A stretch of DNA of 64,000 nt, taken from Fen-1362 sp964597035. GTDB lineage: Bacteria > Planctomycetota > Phycisphaerae > Sedimentisphaerales > Anaerobacaceae. Numbering within the stretch: position 1 is the first letter of the stretch; each line of letters opens with the position of its first letter. Below, piece after piece: positions 1-8,967 of this stretch. The position numbers and the translations under genes are program-made. The stretch spans positions 124,001 through 188,000 of the forward strand of contig CAZQWM010000002.1 in the NCBI GenBank assembly GCA_964597035.1, in the 5' to 3' direction. The notes beneath the pieces are model-generated. The model worked only from the letters and a program-made list of their open reading frames with translations. It searched no databases and was not told the DNA's origin.

Positions 1-433
1 ACTGCCAGTCTTCGTTTTTTTCTCCAGGTTCTCCGCACCAACCAGTTGCAGCAAAACCACCTCACCATTATCACCCTGTCGTCTCTTGGCCAGGTGAATA
101 ATGCGGGTATAACCGCCGGGCCTGTCAAGATAGCGTGGGCCAAGCTCGCTGAACATTTTGCCGATTATTGTGCCTTCTCTTACCGGGCCATCTTCCTGCT
201 CTTTGATTATGTCTCGGTCACCCAGCAACGCTATCGCCTGCCGTCTTGCCGCCAACGTGCCCTTCTTTGCCAGCGTAATCAGCTTTTCTGCAAAACTCTT
301 TACTTCCTTGGCTTTGCGGATAGTCGTTGAAATCGTTTCATGCTCGAACAGCGATACCGTCATATTTCGACGCATAGCCAGACGATGCTCGCTTGTTCTA
401 CTTAACTGTCTGCCTGCAACTCTGTGACGCATA
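1..433 (-). CDS. rplQ: Ribosomal protein L17 (bL17), 3' end outside window
   Basis: Large-subunit protein near the exit tunnel. Reading leftward from ATG at 433 gives MRHRVAGRQLSRTSEHRLAM, the classic L17 opening, followed by the conserved EHETISTTIRKAKEVKSFAEK and PGGYTRI segments. About 144 residues are present and the frame is open to base 1, so the gene is truncated only by the window edge. It follows rpoA at a 55-nt gap, the usual end of the alpha operon. Identification is by family sequence; function follows from the family. Confidence 0.96.
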
Positions 434-488
434 AACCAGAATTCCCCTTTTTTACCCTGCCGCAAATGCTCAGGGTAAATTACAAAAA

Positions 489-1487
489 TCAATTTATTCC
501 AGTCATACCCAGCGATAAGCCGAGGTCTTCAAGTTTCCTTTTGACTTCGCGCAAGCTCGTCTTGCCGAAGCTGCGAACCTCCAGCAATTCGGCATCGGTC
601 ATCTTGACAAGCTGCCTGACCATCTCAATTTTTATTGATTCAAGACAGTTGCTCGCCCGAACTGAAAGCTCAAGCTCCTGGATAGGTTTATTGAGTATGG
701 CCTGCATTTCCTCATCGATCTCAGGCCGGGACTCTTCAATCGGTTCCTCGCCCGCTACCGTTTCCGTTCCTATCTCGCTGTACTGCACAAAGGGATTGAT
801 ATGCTTTCTCAAAATCTTCGCCGCTTCAACCAGAGCCATATCCGGTGTAACGGTGCCATTGGTCCATATTTCAAGTATCAGCCGGTCGTAATCGGTTTTC
901 TGTCCGACACGGGTATCCTCAGTTGCATAGCGTACTCTCGTGACGGGTGAATAGACCGAATCGAGCACTATTTTGCCTATTTCCTGCTCGTATCTGTCAG
1001 CATCAGCCATTCGTTCCGTGGCCGGGAGGTAGCCCCGACCGTTTTCAACCACCATTTCCATTTCAAAGTTCACACCTTTGGTCAAAGTTGCTATTACTTT
1101 GTCTTTGTCGACTATCTCTATCGTAGGGTCGGCGACAATATCAGCCGCTGTTACCGGCCCCGCCTTGTTGGCGGTAACCTTCATCACTTTGGGGCCGGGG
1201 CTCTGAAGCCGGACCGTCAAACTCTTAACGTTGAGCACTATATCGGTCACGTCTTCCATCACACCATCTATCGAGGTAAACTCATGGTTGACTCCCGTTA
1301 TCTTGATGGACGTTACTGCACTACCCTCAAGCGAGCTGAGCAAAACTCGACGTAAGCTGTTGCCGACGGTCGTCCCAAAACCACGCTCGAATGGCTCGAT
1401 ATAGAATTTCCCGTATCTGTCGGTCGCTACTTTCCTGTCGCGTTCGACACGCGTCGGCAACTCCAGACCACGCCATGTAATTCGCAT
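489..1487 (-). CDS. rpoA: RNA polymerase alpha subunit
   Basis: Alpha subunit of RNA polymerase; the N-terminal domain dimerises and nucleates assembly, the C-terminal domain binds UP elements and activators. The 332-residue reading begins MRITWRGLELP and carries the alpha-NTD signature FGTTVGNSLRRVLLSS near residue 45 and a C-terminal helix-hairpin-helix domain (ELSVRASNCLESIKI...SFGKTSLREVKRKLEDLGLSLGM). An in-frame ATG 60 nt upstream exists, but the chosen ATG has GAGGAG at 6 nt and matches family N-termini. It lies between rpsD and rplQ, the usual alpha-operon place. Confidence 0.97.
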   Translation of the reverse strand: MRITWRGLELPTRVERDRKVATDRYGKFYIEPFERGFGTTVGNSLRRVLLSSLEGSAVTSIKITGVNHEFTSIDGVMEDVTDIVLNVKSLTVRLQSPGPKVMKVTANKAGPVTAADIVADPTIEIVDKDKVIATLTKGVNFEMEMVVENGRGYLPATERMADADRYEQEIGKIVLDSVYSPVTRVRYATEDTRVGQKTDYDRLILEIWTNGTVTPDMALVEAAKILRKHINPFVQYSEIGTETVAGEEPIEESRPEIDEEMQAILNKPIQELELSVRASNCLESIKIEMVRQLVKMTDAELLEVRSFGKTSLREVKRKLEDLGLSLGMTGIN

Positions 1488-1562
1488 ACCAAACTCCTCA
1501 GACCTATTACCACCAGTCAGTTTCCACCGATAACCAAACCACAGCAAAACAAAACGGTTAAG

Positions 1563-2195
1563 CTACCTCGAACAATATTCGACCACCAACTGTTCCTCTA
1601 CCGGGATTTGCACGTCGTCCCTAGTAGGAAGCGCCACGACAGCCGCCTCCGGCTTGTCTCGGTCCACCTGCAACCAACCCTGCGTCGTGAAGTTCGGATT
1701 CAAGCCCAGTTGCTGTCTGACTCTCTTCACGCTTTTCTCCGAAGCTTTTACAGTTATCTTATCTCCCACATTTACGCTGTAGTCGGGCAAATCAATCTTA
1801 CGTCCGTTCATATGTATGTGTCCGTGGGTAATCATCTGCCGGGCCGCCTTGCGTGAAGCCGCGAAATTCAACTTGTAAACTACATTATCCAGCCGTCTCT
1901 CCAGCAACTGCAGCAATGTCTCGCCGGTGTTGCCTTTCAGCCGCTCGGCCTGGTTGAAATATCGCATAAACTGTTGTTCCATTATCCCGTAGTATCGCTT
2001 CACCTTTTGCTTCTCACGAAGTCGAACACCATACTCGCTTGACCGGCCCCTTCGCCAGCCGTGCATTCCCGGGGCCAAATTCCGCTGCTTCTTCTCAATC
2101 GGGCATTTCGCCGTCTCACACCTGATGCCCTTGAGCATCAGCTTGATGCCTTCCCGGCGACAATGCTTACAGGATGAACCAAGATAACGTCCCAT
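1563..2195 (-). CDS. rpsD: Ribosomal protein S4 (uS4)
   Basis: Primary 16S rRNA-binding protein of the small-subunit body. 210 residues, starting MGRYLGSSCKHCRREG, with an S4 RNA-binding domain (RLDNVVYKLNFAASRKAARQ, then HGHIHMNGRKI) around residues 100-160. The N-terminus keeps four cysteines (C9, C12, C26, C31), so this is the zinc-binding C+ form. In many bacteria S4 represses the alpha operon; no S4-binding leader could be recognised by eye here. Confidence 0.97.
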   Translation of the reverse strand: MGRYLGSSCKHCRREGIKLMLKGIRCETAKCPIEKKQRNLAPGMHGWRRGRSSEYGVRLREKQKVKRYYGIMEQQFMRYFNQAERLKGNTGETLLQLLERRLDNVVYKLNFAASRKAARQMITHGHIHMNGRKIDLPDYSVNVGDKITVKASEKSVKRVRQQLGLNPNFTTQGWLQVDRDKPEAAVVALPTRDDVQIPVEEQLVVEYCSR

Positions 2196-2265
2196 TTGTT
2201 TTTACCATGCTCCTATAATTATGTAACAAGTATCACCTTTAGCTCACTATCAACCACATAAGAAA

Positions 2266-2646
2266 TTACACTCGTCTGCGCTTGGGCGGCCGGCACCCGT
2301 TGTGCGGCAGTGGCGTAACATCTTCAATCGACGAGATACGCAAACCCGCGTGCTGCAACGAGGAAATCGCGGATTCTCTTCCCGGCCCGGGTCCTTTGAC
2401 CTTAACCTCGACCTCACGAACTCCGTTGCGCATAGCAGCCCCTGCGGCCCGCTGTGCAGCCTGCTGCGCTGCAAACGGCGTGCTCTTACGCGAACCCTTG
2501 AAGCCCACACAGCCGCCGGAACTCGCACAAATCGTGCTGCCGTCCATGTCAGTGATTGTAATCAGGGTGTTATTGAACGTCGCTCTTATGTGAACAATTG
2601 CCTTTGCAACGTTTTTCCTTATTTTACGTTTTCCGACCTTCGCCAT
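2266..2646 (-). CDS. rpsK: Ribosomal protein S11 (uS11)
   Basis: Platform protein of the 30S subunit. 126 residues from ATG at 2646 (MAKVGKRKIRKNVAKAIVHI), with TFNNTLITITDMDG and the strongly basic C-terminus RPPKRRRV. A TTG 15 nt upstream would add MGLFD; neither site has a good ribosome binding site, and the ATG fits the family N-terminus. Sits between rpsM and rpsD as in the alpha operon. Confidence 0.96.
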   Translation of the reverse strand: MAKVGKRKIRKNVAKAIVHIRATFNNTLITITDMDGSTICASSGGCVGFKGSRKSTPFAAQQAAQRAAGAAMRNGVREVEVKVKGPGPGRESAISSLQHAGLRISSIEDVTPLPHNGCRPPKRRRV

Positions 2647-2688
2647 ATCAAAAAGCCCCAAGCATCATAACAAAGTCAGCACCAATTA

Positions 2689-3072
2689 TTAGTGCATCTC
2701 TTTAACGCCTTTCTTTCCGGCAACCGTTTTCCTCGGCCCCTTTCGTGTCCTGGCGTTGCTCCTTGTCCGCTGGCCTCGAACGGGCAGTCCTCTCCTATGC
2801 CGCATACCTCTGTAGCAGACAATATCCCGTAACCGTGCAATATTCTGAGAAACCTGCCTGCGAAGCTGACCGCCCACCACATAATTGCGGTCGATAATTT
2901 GAGTGATTCGACTCAGCTCGTCTTCCGTCAGCTTGCCCGCCTTCGTATCTTCGTCAACCTTCGCTTCCTTAAGAATCTGTTCGGCAGTGTGTTTACCTAC
3001 CCCATAGACGTAGGTCAGCGATACACTTATTTTCTTTTGGTCCGGAATATCAACACCAACAACACGCGGCAT
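2689..3072 (-). CDS. rpsM: Ribosomal protein S13 (uS13)
   Basis: 30S head protein that contacts the P-site tRNA and the 50S subunit. 127 residues; MPRVVGVDIPDQKKISVSLT followed by the helix-two-turns-helix region (YVYGVGKHTAEQILKEA) and the family signature RGMRHRRGLPVRGQRTRSNA. The preceding gene is rpmJ, 41 nt away, the usual order. Confidence 0.97.
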   Translation of the reverse strand: MPRVVGVDIPDQKKISVSLTYVYGVGKHTAEQILKEAKVDEDTKAGKLTEDELSRITQIIDRNYVVGGQLRRQVSQNIARLRDIVCYRGMRHRRGLPVRGQRTRSNARTRKGPRKTVAGKKGVKEMH

Positions 3073-3113
3073 ATAAACTCCTCTTGGCCTCGTTTAGGCC
3101 GTACCCTGACTAA

Positions 3114-3227
3114 TCAACCCTGTCGCTGCTTATGACGAGGATTGCTACAGATTACGCGCACAACTCCTTTGCGACGCACAATTCTGCAATTCTCACAAAT
3201 ACGTTTTACCGAGCTTCTTACTTTCAT
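3114..3227 (-). CDS. rpmJ: Ribosomal protein L36 (bL36)
   Basis: Small 50S protein. Translating from ATG at 3227 gives a 37-residue product opening MKVRSSVKRICENCRIVRRK and ending CSNPRHKQRQG. The zinc ligands C11, C14, C27 and H32 are all present, so this is the C+ type, expressed under zinc-replete conditions in species with two paralogues. Placed between infA and rpsM as in most spc/alpha clusters. Confidence 0.95.
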   Translation of the reverse strand: MKVRSSVKRICENCRIVRRKGVVRVICSNPRHKQRQG

Positions 3228-3258
3228 CCCAAAATCCGCTCTACAAAATTTTTGGCAT

Positions 3259-3474
3259 CTAATTTCGCAAAACTATCCGGCCCCTGTTCAGGTCATAAGG
3301 CGACATTTCAACCGTAACCGTATCGCCGGGCAGTATCCGGATAAAGTGCATACGCATCTTGCCCGAAACGTGCGCCAGAACCTGATGCCCATTCTCAAGC
3401 TTTACTCTGAACATCGCATTCGGCAGCGCTTCAATCACCTCCGCCTGCAGTCTTATCGCGTCCTGTTTTACCAT
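3259..3474 (-). CDS. infA: Translation initiation factor IF-1
   Basis: OB-fold factor that occupies the 30S A site during initiation. 71 residues, full length for the family: MVKQDAIRLQAEVIEALPNA, then FRVKLENGHQVLAHVSGKMRM and the C-terminal SPYDLNRGRIVLRN. Starts 3 nt after the stop of map, so translation is probably coupled. Confidence 0.97.
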   Translation of the reverse strand: MVKQDAIRLQAEVIEALPNAMFRVKLENGHQVLAHVSGKMRMHFIRILPGDTVTVEMSPYDLNRGRIVLRN

Positions 3475-3477
3475 ACA

Positions 3478-4257
3478 CTACTTTGCCGTCAACACCTCGC
3501 ATCCATCTTTTATTATCGCTATCGTATGTTCAAAATGAGCCGAGCACTTTCTATCTGCAGTAACAACCGTCCAGCCATCCTTGAGTGTCTCAACTTCTCT
3601 TGTGCCGCCGTTAATCATCGGCTCCACCGCTAGCACCATTCCTTCAGTCAGGATGATATCATCTGCCAGAAGGTCCGAACTGACGAAGTTCGGCACTCGC
3701 GGGTCTTCGTGCATCTGGCTGCCAATCCCATGCCCGACAAACTCTCTTACCACCGAGAAGCCCGCTGATTCCGCCAGGTGCTGCATTTCACCGGCTATCG
3801 CACTCCAGCGAACTCCGGGGGCGGCTCTTGCTATCGCTGTTTCGAGCACCCGTCGCGTAACATCAATCAGGTTGCGCTTTTCCTGCGATATCACGCCGAT
3901 GGCAAAAGTAACGGCAGCATCGCCGCAATATCCGTGAAGCCGCACGCCGAAATCAATGCTCAAAATATCGCCCTCATTGAGCTTAACGCTCTCCGACGGT
4001 ATGCCGTGAACCACATGCTCATTTAATGACGCACAAATCACGCCGGGAAACGGCCTTGCGCCAATCGGGCTTTGCACGCCCTTAAAAAGCGGCTCGGCTT
4101 TCGCCTTTTCCACCATTAGCGCCGCCACGGCATCGAGTTCGACCGTGCTTACTCCTGGTCTGGCACACTCCTGCAATTTTGAAAGAACATCGGCTACAAC
4201 AATGCCCGCTTCCCGCATTAATGCAATCTCACGTCGGCTGCGAAGCGTTATAGCCAT
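3478..4257 (-). CDS. map: Methionine aminopeptidase type I
   Basis: Removes the initiator methionine from nascent proteins; cytoplasmic dinuclear metallopeptidase. 259 residues without the SH3-like N-terminal extension. The pita-bread metal ligands are visible: D (SIDFGV), D (GYCGDAAVTF), H (FVGHGIG), E (TEGMVLAVEPM) and E (HFEHTIAI). HGI and the Met AP signature YCGDAA confirm type I. Lies between adk and infA, the usual place. Confidence 0.96.
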   Translation of the reverse strand: MAITLRSRREIALMREAGIVVADVLSKLQECARPGVSTVELDAVAALMVEKAKAEPLFKGVQSPIGARPFPGVICASLNEHVVHGIPSESVKLNEGDILSIDFGVRLHGYCGDAAVTFAIGVISQEKRNLIDVTRRVLETAIARAAPGVRWSAIAGEMQHLAESAGFSVVREFVGHGIGSQMHEDPRVPNFVSSDLLADDIILTEGMVLAVEPMINGGTREVETLKDGWTVVTADRKCSAHFEHTIAIIKDGCEVLTAK

Positions 4258-4271
4258 CTAAAAACCAAACA

Positions 4272-4919
4272 TCACGCCAAAGAGTAAAGTTTACTGAATA
4301 TAACATCTCTTACTTCTTCTGCTTCTCCGTTGGCGTCGATGTCATATACGATATTTGCCTGCTTGTAGTAGTCAATCAATGGTGCTGTATGCTCGTTATA
4401 ATTCTTAAGCCGGGTCGTCACGACCTCAGCAGTATCATCCGGCCGCTGGACGAGCTTCGCACCGTCTTTGTCGCATACCCCGTCAACACGCGGCTTTAGA
4501 TTATCAATATGATAGACAGCGGCACACTTCGGGCAAATCCTCCTGCCTGTTATCCTTCTGACAACAACATCCTCGTTCACACTCAGATTCAAAACCGCGT
4601 CTATCCTTTCGCCTCTGCCGTCGAGCGCCTTATCAAGGCCTTGCGCCTGCTTCTCCGTGCGGGGAAAACCATCCAGCACATATCCGTTCGCGGGCGCCCT
4701 GCCGATTTCATCAATCATCATTTCAATAATCAGGTCATCCGGCACAAGTGCTCCGGAATCCATATAAGTCTTCGCTTTTGCGCCTAATTCGGTCCTTTGT
4801 GTCCTGTGGCGCCTGAGTATATCGCCGCTGGACAGGTGCAGCAAACCATTTTTCTCTACTATGTACCTGCATTGTGTACCTTTGCCAGCGCCGGGAGCTC
4901 CAAGCAGCACTATCCTCAT
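4272..4919 (-). CDS. adk: Adenylate kinase
   Basis: Interconverts ATP + AMP and 2 ADP. 215 residues with the P-loop GAPGAGKGTQ at 7-16, the AMP-binding DGFPRTEKQA around residue 84, and a long LID domain carrying a zinc-type motif (CPKC...CDKDGAKL) as in Gram-positive-like long adenylate kinases; the fourth ligand would be aspartate. Its ATG overlaps the secY stop in an ATGA, so the two are translationally coupled. Confidence 0.96.
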   Translation of the reverse strand: MRIVLLGAPGAGKGTQCRYIVEKNGLLHLSSGDILRRHRTQRTELGAKAKTYMDSGALVPDDLIIEMMIDEIGRAPANGYVLDGFPRTEKQAQGLDKALDGRGERIDAVLNLSVNEDVVVRRITGRRICPKCAAVYHIDNLKPRVDGVCDKDGAKLVQRPDDTAEVVTTRLKNYNEHTAPLIDYYKQANIVYDIDANGEAEEVRDVIFSKLYSLA

Positions 4920-6271
4920 CCGTAAGCTCCCTTTATCCTGCCGGTCTCACTGAAGCCCTCATAGCTGTGCATAAGCAAGCTGGCCTCGATGCGCTGCACA
5001 AGGTCCAGCGAAACACTTACGACAATCAGAAGTCCGGTCCCGCCGAGAAACGTCGCTACCCGCCAGTCAACGCCAAGCAGCCGTATCACAAGCGACGGCA
5101 CCACGGCGATTATCGCCAGAAACGCCCCGCCGTAATAGGTAACCCTCGTCATAACTGTTTCAAGATACTCCGCAGTCCTTCGGCCGGGCCGCAATCCCGG
5201 AATGAAGCTGCCTGAATCACGCAGGTTCTTGGCAAGGTCTTTCGGCTGAAACTGAACCGTAACCCAGAAATAAGCAAACAGAAATATCAGCACCATATAG
5301 ATAAGGTTGTACGTGAAAGCATGCGAGCCCAAGGCATTCTGGATGGTCAAAAACACCGCCGAATTCGCAACGAACTCAATCCTGGCAAGCTGGGCAATTA
5401 TCACCGGCAGAAAGGTCATAAACGCCGATGCGAAGATTATGGGCATCACGCCCCCGTGATTCACTCGAAGAGGCAGATATTGCCTCTGACCGCCATACAT
5501 TCGCCGTCCACGCATCATCTTCGCCTGTTGAATGGGTATGCGCCTTTGCCCCTGGGTTATCAGAATCGCCCCCGCCACCACAGAAACAAACGCCCCGGCA
5601 AGCAATAGAAGCTTCGTAGGGCCAATACTGCCCGCAGGGGCTGCAACATCAAACGAAACTTTCTGCCACAGCATGCGTATTGCCCAGGGCATCCGCGAAA
5701 CAATCCCAGCCATAATTATCAAGCTAATGCCGTTGCCTATCCCGTACTCATCAATCTGTTCTCCGAGCCACATCAAAAAGATTGTCCCTGCGGTCATTCC
5801 AAAAATACCCATTATCGTCGCCTGAACGCGCATCCCAGGATAGGTCAGCCCGCCCAACAGTCGCATATACATCATTGCCTGAATAATACATATAGGCACC
5901 GTGAGATACCGCGTGTATTCCTGTATCTTCTTGTAGCCGCTTTGTCCTTCCGTTCGCAGTTTTCTCAAGGCAGGCACGATTTCCTGCAGCAGCATCAGAA
6001 TAATCGACGCCGTTATATAAGGCATAATGCCAAGGCCGAACAAGCTGCTGTTGTCGAGGGTGCCACCGGTAAACATCTGCATCATATCCGCAGCCCGGCC
6101 GAACGGACTCTCAGTATCACGGGCCCCCGCCGCCTCAGCTATCGCTTCAATGTCGAATCCAGGTATCGCGATATGAAAACCGACCCTGTAGATAACCAGC
6201 AGCGACAGCGTAAACAGCAGCTTCTTCCGCAAATCCGCTACTCTAAATATGTTGGCTACAGTCTTGAGCAT
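4916..6271 (-). CDS. secY: Preprotein translocase subunit SecY
   Basis: Channel subunit of the Sec translocon in the inner membrane. About 451 residues with ten hydrophobic segments; opens MLKTVANIFRVADLRKKLLF and has the plug region IPGFDIEAIAE and the conserved VTVQFQPKDLAKNLRDSGSF loop and RPGRRTAEYLE near residue 380. A GTG two codons upstream is an alternative start. Overlaps adk by 4 nt. Partner SecE is encoded in the same block at 30.7 kb. Confidence 0.96.
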   Translation of the reverse strand: MLKTVANIFRVADLRKKLLFTLSLLVIYRVGFHIAIPGFDIEAIAEAAGARDTESPFGRAADMMQMFTGGTLDNSSLFGLGIMPYITASIILMLLQEIVPALRKLRTEGQSGYKKIQEYTRYLTVPICIIQAMMYMRLLGGLTYPGMRVQATIMGIFGMTAGTIFLMWLGEQIDEYGIGNGISLIIMAGIVSRMPWAIRMLWQKVSFDVAAPAGSIGPTKLLLLAGAFVSVVAGAILITQGQRRIPIQQAKMMRGRRMYGGQRQYLPLRVNHGGVMPIIFASAFMTFLPVIIAQLARIEFVANSAVFLTIQNALGSHAFTYNLIYMVLIFLFAYFWVTVQFQPKDLAKNLRDSGSFIPGLRPGRRTAEYLETVMTRVTYYGGAFLAIIAVVPSLVIRLLGVDWRVATFLGGTGLLIVVSVSLDLVQRIEASLLMHSYEGFSETGRIKGAYG

Positions 6272-6318
6272 CTTCACATTCTTGGCTAACAGTAATACAC
6301 AAAATTACACGACGTACG

Positions 6319-6771
6319 CTATATAATCTGCACCGTCCCACCACAACCGGCAATCTTCTGCTCGGCGGACTTGCTGAATCTGTGTGCGCTGACCTGCAGT
6401 CGTTTTGTCAGTTCGCCGCTTCCGAGAATCTTGACCTTGCTGCTGAAGCTGTCAATCAAACCCGAATCCGAAAGCTGTTGCAAACCAACGTCGCTGCCGT
6501 CCTCGAATCGCTCCAGTTGCGAAACGTTTACAATCTTATACCGCCTGCCGAACTGCACATTGCTGAAACCCCTCTTGGGCATACGCCGAAACAGCGGCAT
6601 TTGTCCTCCCTCGTGCAGTGAGTATCGCATTGCACCCGCCCTGCTAAGACTACCCTTGTGGCCTCGTCCGCAAGTTTTGCCCTGGCCGCTGCCCACGCCT
6701 CTTCCGAGGCGTTTGCGTGCCCTGCGTTTACCAGCAACAGAAGTTATTTGCCAATCGTACATTTCTATCAT
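6319..6771 (-). CDS. rplO: Ribosomal protein L15 (uL15)
   Basis: 50S assembly protein. About 150 residues with the typical basic glycine-rich opening (KRRARKRLGRGVGSGQGKTC, GHKGSLSRAG) and GGQMPLFRRMPKRGF. The start at 6771 forms a TGATG overlap with the rpsE stop and has AAGG 5 nt upstream; another ATG lies 9 nt later. No rpmD (L30) gene is present between rpsE and rplO, a position where many bacteria have one. Confidence 0.93.
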   Translation of the reverse strand: MIEMYDWQITSVAGKRRARKRLGRGVGSGQGKTCGRGHKGSLSRAGAMRYSLHEGGQMPLFRRMPKRGFSNVQFGRRYKIVNVSQLERFEDGSDVGLQQLSDSGLIDSFSSKVKILGSGELTKRLQVSAHRFSKSAEQKIAGCGGTVQII

Positions 6772-7289
6772 CACCACCTTTTTGCCGGCTTCACCTCTAC
6801 ACCTCGAAGAGATTCGACCATCTCTTTGCTGCGCAACCGTAACAATCCGTTCAATGTTGCCTTTACGACATTCTTGGCCGATGCGCTGCCGTAGACTTTA
6901 GTGAGAACATCTTGAACGCCCGCGTATTCCAGGACCGCACGCGCACTTGAACCGGCAATAACGCCCGTTCCAGGACTGGCTGGCACAATTACTACCCGCG
7001 TTGAACCGAACTTTCCAGTAATCTGATGGGGGACTGTCCGGCCGAAAAGGGATACTTTCTGCAGGTCTTTCTTCGCCTCTTTTATACCCTTCTCAACAGC
7101 CGCCGGGACCTCGTTGGCTTTTCCGTAACCGACGCCAACCGTCCCAGAGCGGTCTCCCACCACCACCAAAACGCCGAAACTGAACCTTCGTCCACCCTTG
7201 ACCACCTTGGAGCAACGATACACCTTAACGACCGTATCTTCCAACGGCGCTTCTTCCATTTCACCCGGCCTGACTGATTCTATCGCCAA
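6771..7289 (-). CDS. rpsE: Ribosomal protein S5 (uS5)
   Basis: 30S body protein involved in decoding fidelity and mRNA unwinding at the entry channel. 172 residues: an S5 double-stranded-RNA-binding domain (KVVKGGRRFSFGVLVVVGD, VGVGYGKANEVPAAVEK) and the C-terminal S5 fold (PASPGTGVIAGSSARAVLEY). Opening is extended by about 20 residues rich in acidic side chains. Coupled to rplO by a TGATG. Confidence 0.96.
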   Translation of the reverse strand: MAIESVRPGEMEEAPLEDTVVKVYRCSKVVKGGRRFSFGVLVVVGDRSGTVGVGYGKANEVPAAVEKGIKEAKKDLQKVSLFGRTVPHQITGKFGSTRVVIVPASPGTGVIAGSSARAVLEYAGVQDVLTKVYGSASAKNVVKATLNGLLRLRSKEMVESLRGVEVKPAKRW

Positions 7290-7324
7290 TTTTCTTCTCC
7301 ATACTTACTGCGTTTTCGTTTACT

Positions 7325-7690
7325 TCAAAACGCAAGACCAGCTTTTCTGGCTGCATCCGCAAGACTCTTTATCCTGCCGTGAAACTTATATGGGCCTCTG
7401 TCGAAACACACGCAGTTTATACCCACGCCGAGCGCCTCCCTGGCAGCCGCTTCCCCTACTATCTCAGCCGCTTTCTTATTGCCTGTTTTCGCAATTTTGG
7501 CCCGCAGCGACTTCGACCTCGTGCCGATGCTGACCAGGGTCAGACCCGCCACGTCGTCTATCACCTGAACGTATATATGCTTGTTCGAGCGGAATACCGA
7601 CAACCTCGGCCTTTCAGACGTTCCCCGAACCTTTTTGCGCACTCGAAACTTGCGCCTTAGTGCGGCTCTTTGTATGTTCTTTCTGTTCAT
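7325..7690 (-). CDS. rplR: Ribosomal protein L18 (uL18)
   Basis: 5S rRNA-binding protein of the central protuberance. 121 residues, ordinary length: MNRKNIQRAALRRKFRVRKK, then RPRLSVFRSNKHIYVQVIDD and the C-terminal GIN...DRGPYKFHGRIKSLADAARKAG. Lies between rplF and rpsE in spc-operon order. Confidence 0.96.
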   Translation of the reverse strand: MNRKNIQRAALRRKFRVRKKVRGTSERPRLSVFRSNKHIYVQVIDDVAGLTLVSIGTRSKSLRAKIAKTGNKKAAEIVGEAAAREALGVGINCVCFDRGPYKFHGRIKSLADAARKAGLAF

Positions 7691-7711
7691 CTTATGCCGG
7701 TTAAACCTCGA

Positions 7712-8293
7712 CTATGCCGCCCCGGAAGTAAACGTCTTGCCGACCTTGTGCTTCACTGTTTCGCCAACGTAGCGAATACCCTTGCCTTTGTACGGTTCGG
7801 GTGGCCTTACCTTGTGCACGTCCGCGGCGAAACGACCCAGCAGGCACTTATCAACGCCGGACAGTGTAAACTTGGCTGGCGTATCGTCGCCTCTGGTCGC
7901 GGCTACATCTATCTTAACTTTAATTCCTTTCGGTATCGTCAACTCCACCGGATGGGCAAAACCTACCTGCAGAACGAGTTTACCGCTTTGCTCCTTAACG
8001 GTATAACCCGTCCCGTAAATCTCCAACTTTCTCTCAAAGCCCCTGCTGACGCCCTCAACCATGTTCGCCAGCAAAGCTCGCACTGTCCCATGCAATTGTC
8101 TGCTCTGGCGAAACTCGCTGTGCTTGTTGCCCACGATTATGCTATTGGTAGATTCATCCAGCTTAACATCCATATGCGGGTGACAGCTCATCTCAAGGCT
8201 ACCCAACGGCCCGGAGACCGTCAGGTTTCGGCCCTTTCGGTCTATCTTAACATCGGGTGGAATGACAATTGGTTTATTTCCTATTCGACTCAT
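7712..8293 (-). CDS. rplF: Ribosomal protein L6 (uL6)
   Basis: 50S protein near the factor-binding site. 193 residues with two L6 repeats; MSRIGNKPIVIPPDVKID at the N-terminus and the family signature PPEPYKGKGIRYVGE near the C-terminus. The ATG at 8293 shares a TGATG with the rpsH stop, deciding the start over a codon 6 nt upstream. The C-terminal repeat is slightly longer than usual (TAATRGDDTPAKFTLSG region). Confidence 0.96.
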   Translation of the reverse strand: MSRIGNKPIVIPPDVKIDRKGRNLTVSGPLGSLEMSCHPHMDVKLDESTNSIIVGNKHSEFRQSRQLHGTVRALLANMVEGVSRGFERKLEIYGTGYTVKEQSGKLVLQVGFAHPVELTIPKGIKVKIDVAATRGDDTPAKFTLSGVDKCLLGRFAADVHKVRPPEPYKGKGIRYVGETVKHKVGKTFTSGAA

Positions 8294-8691
8294 CAGCACA
8301 CCGTACAGATTATCTCGCCGCCGATATTTGCCTGTCGGCAGTTTTTATCACTCATCAGCCCCTTGCTCGTTGAGACTATCGCTATCCCCATCCCGTTCAT
8401 AACACACGGCAAATCCGAGGCGGACGAATACACCCTACGACCCGGCTTGCTTACTCTTTTAATCACTTCTATAACGCTTTGGCCGGTCTGGTCATACTTC
8501 AAGGTAACGCGCAATAAGCCCTGAGCACCATCGTCGATACGGTCAAAGTCCTCTATATACCCCTCGTCCTTCAACACAGATGCAATCGCCGAGCACAGCT
8601 TCGAGGCTTTTATGTTCACCTGCCGGCTCTTTATACGCACAGAGTTGCGTATTCTCGTCAACATATCCGCTATTGGGTCACTCAAGCTCAT
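8293..8691 (-). CDS. rpsH: Ribosomal protein S8 (uS8)
   Basis: 30S central-domain primary binder. 132 residues: MSLSDPIADMLTRIRNSVRI at the N-terminus and the C-terminal SGIAIVSTSKG-like segment (MGIAIVSTSKGLMSDKNCRQ, then NIGGEIICTVC). In E. coli S8 represses the spc operon at the L5 start; no equivalent could be confirmed here. Confidence 0.97.
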   Translation of the reverse strand: MSLSDPIADMLTRIRNSVRIKSRQVNIKASKLCSAIASVLKDEGYIEDFDRIDDGAQGLLRVTLKYDQTGQSVIEVIKRVSKPGRRVYSSASDLPCVMNGMGIAIVSTSKGLMSDKNCRQANIGGEIICTVC

Positions 8692-8740
8692 ATTCGCTTC
8701 TCTTTTACCTCGCTGGTGCTATTGCACCAAAAAAAACCTG

Positions 8741-8926
8741 TTACCAGCTTGCTTTCTTGACTCCGGGTATCTTGCCTTCGTTGGCAAGGGTTCTGAAACA
8801 AATCCGACAAACCTTGAACTTCCGGTAGACGGCCTTACTCCTGCCGCAGAGTCCGCAGCGAGTGTATTGCCTTACCCTGAATTTCGGTTTCTTGTTTACT
8901 TTGTTTTCAAGGGCCTTGGTAGACAT
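8741..8926 (-). CDS. rpsN: Ribosomal protein S14, zinc-binding short type
   Basis: 61-residue S14 of the type Z/N class, with CGLCGRSKAVYRKFKVCRIC giving two CxxC zinc knuckles (C24, C27, C40, C43). Ends GKIPGVKKASW, the canonical C-terminus. The short zinc form is the only S14 in the window. Between rplE and rpsH. Confidence 0.97.
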   Translation of the reverse strand: MSTKALENKVNKKPKFRVRQYTRCGLCGRSKAVYRKFKVCRICFRTLANEGKIPGVKKASW

Positions 8927-8967
8927 AGTTACACGCTAAAATGCTGAAACCATCCTTTAATTTAAAA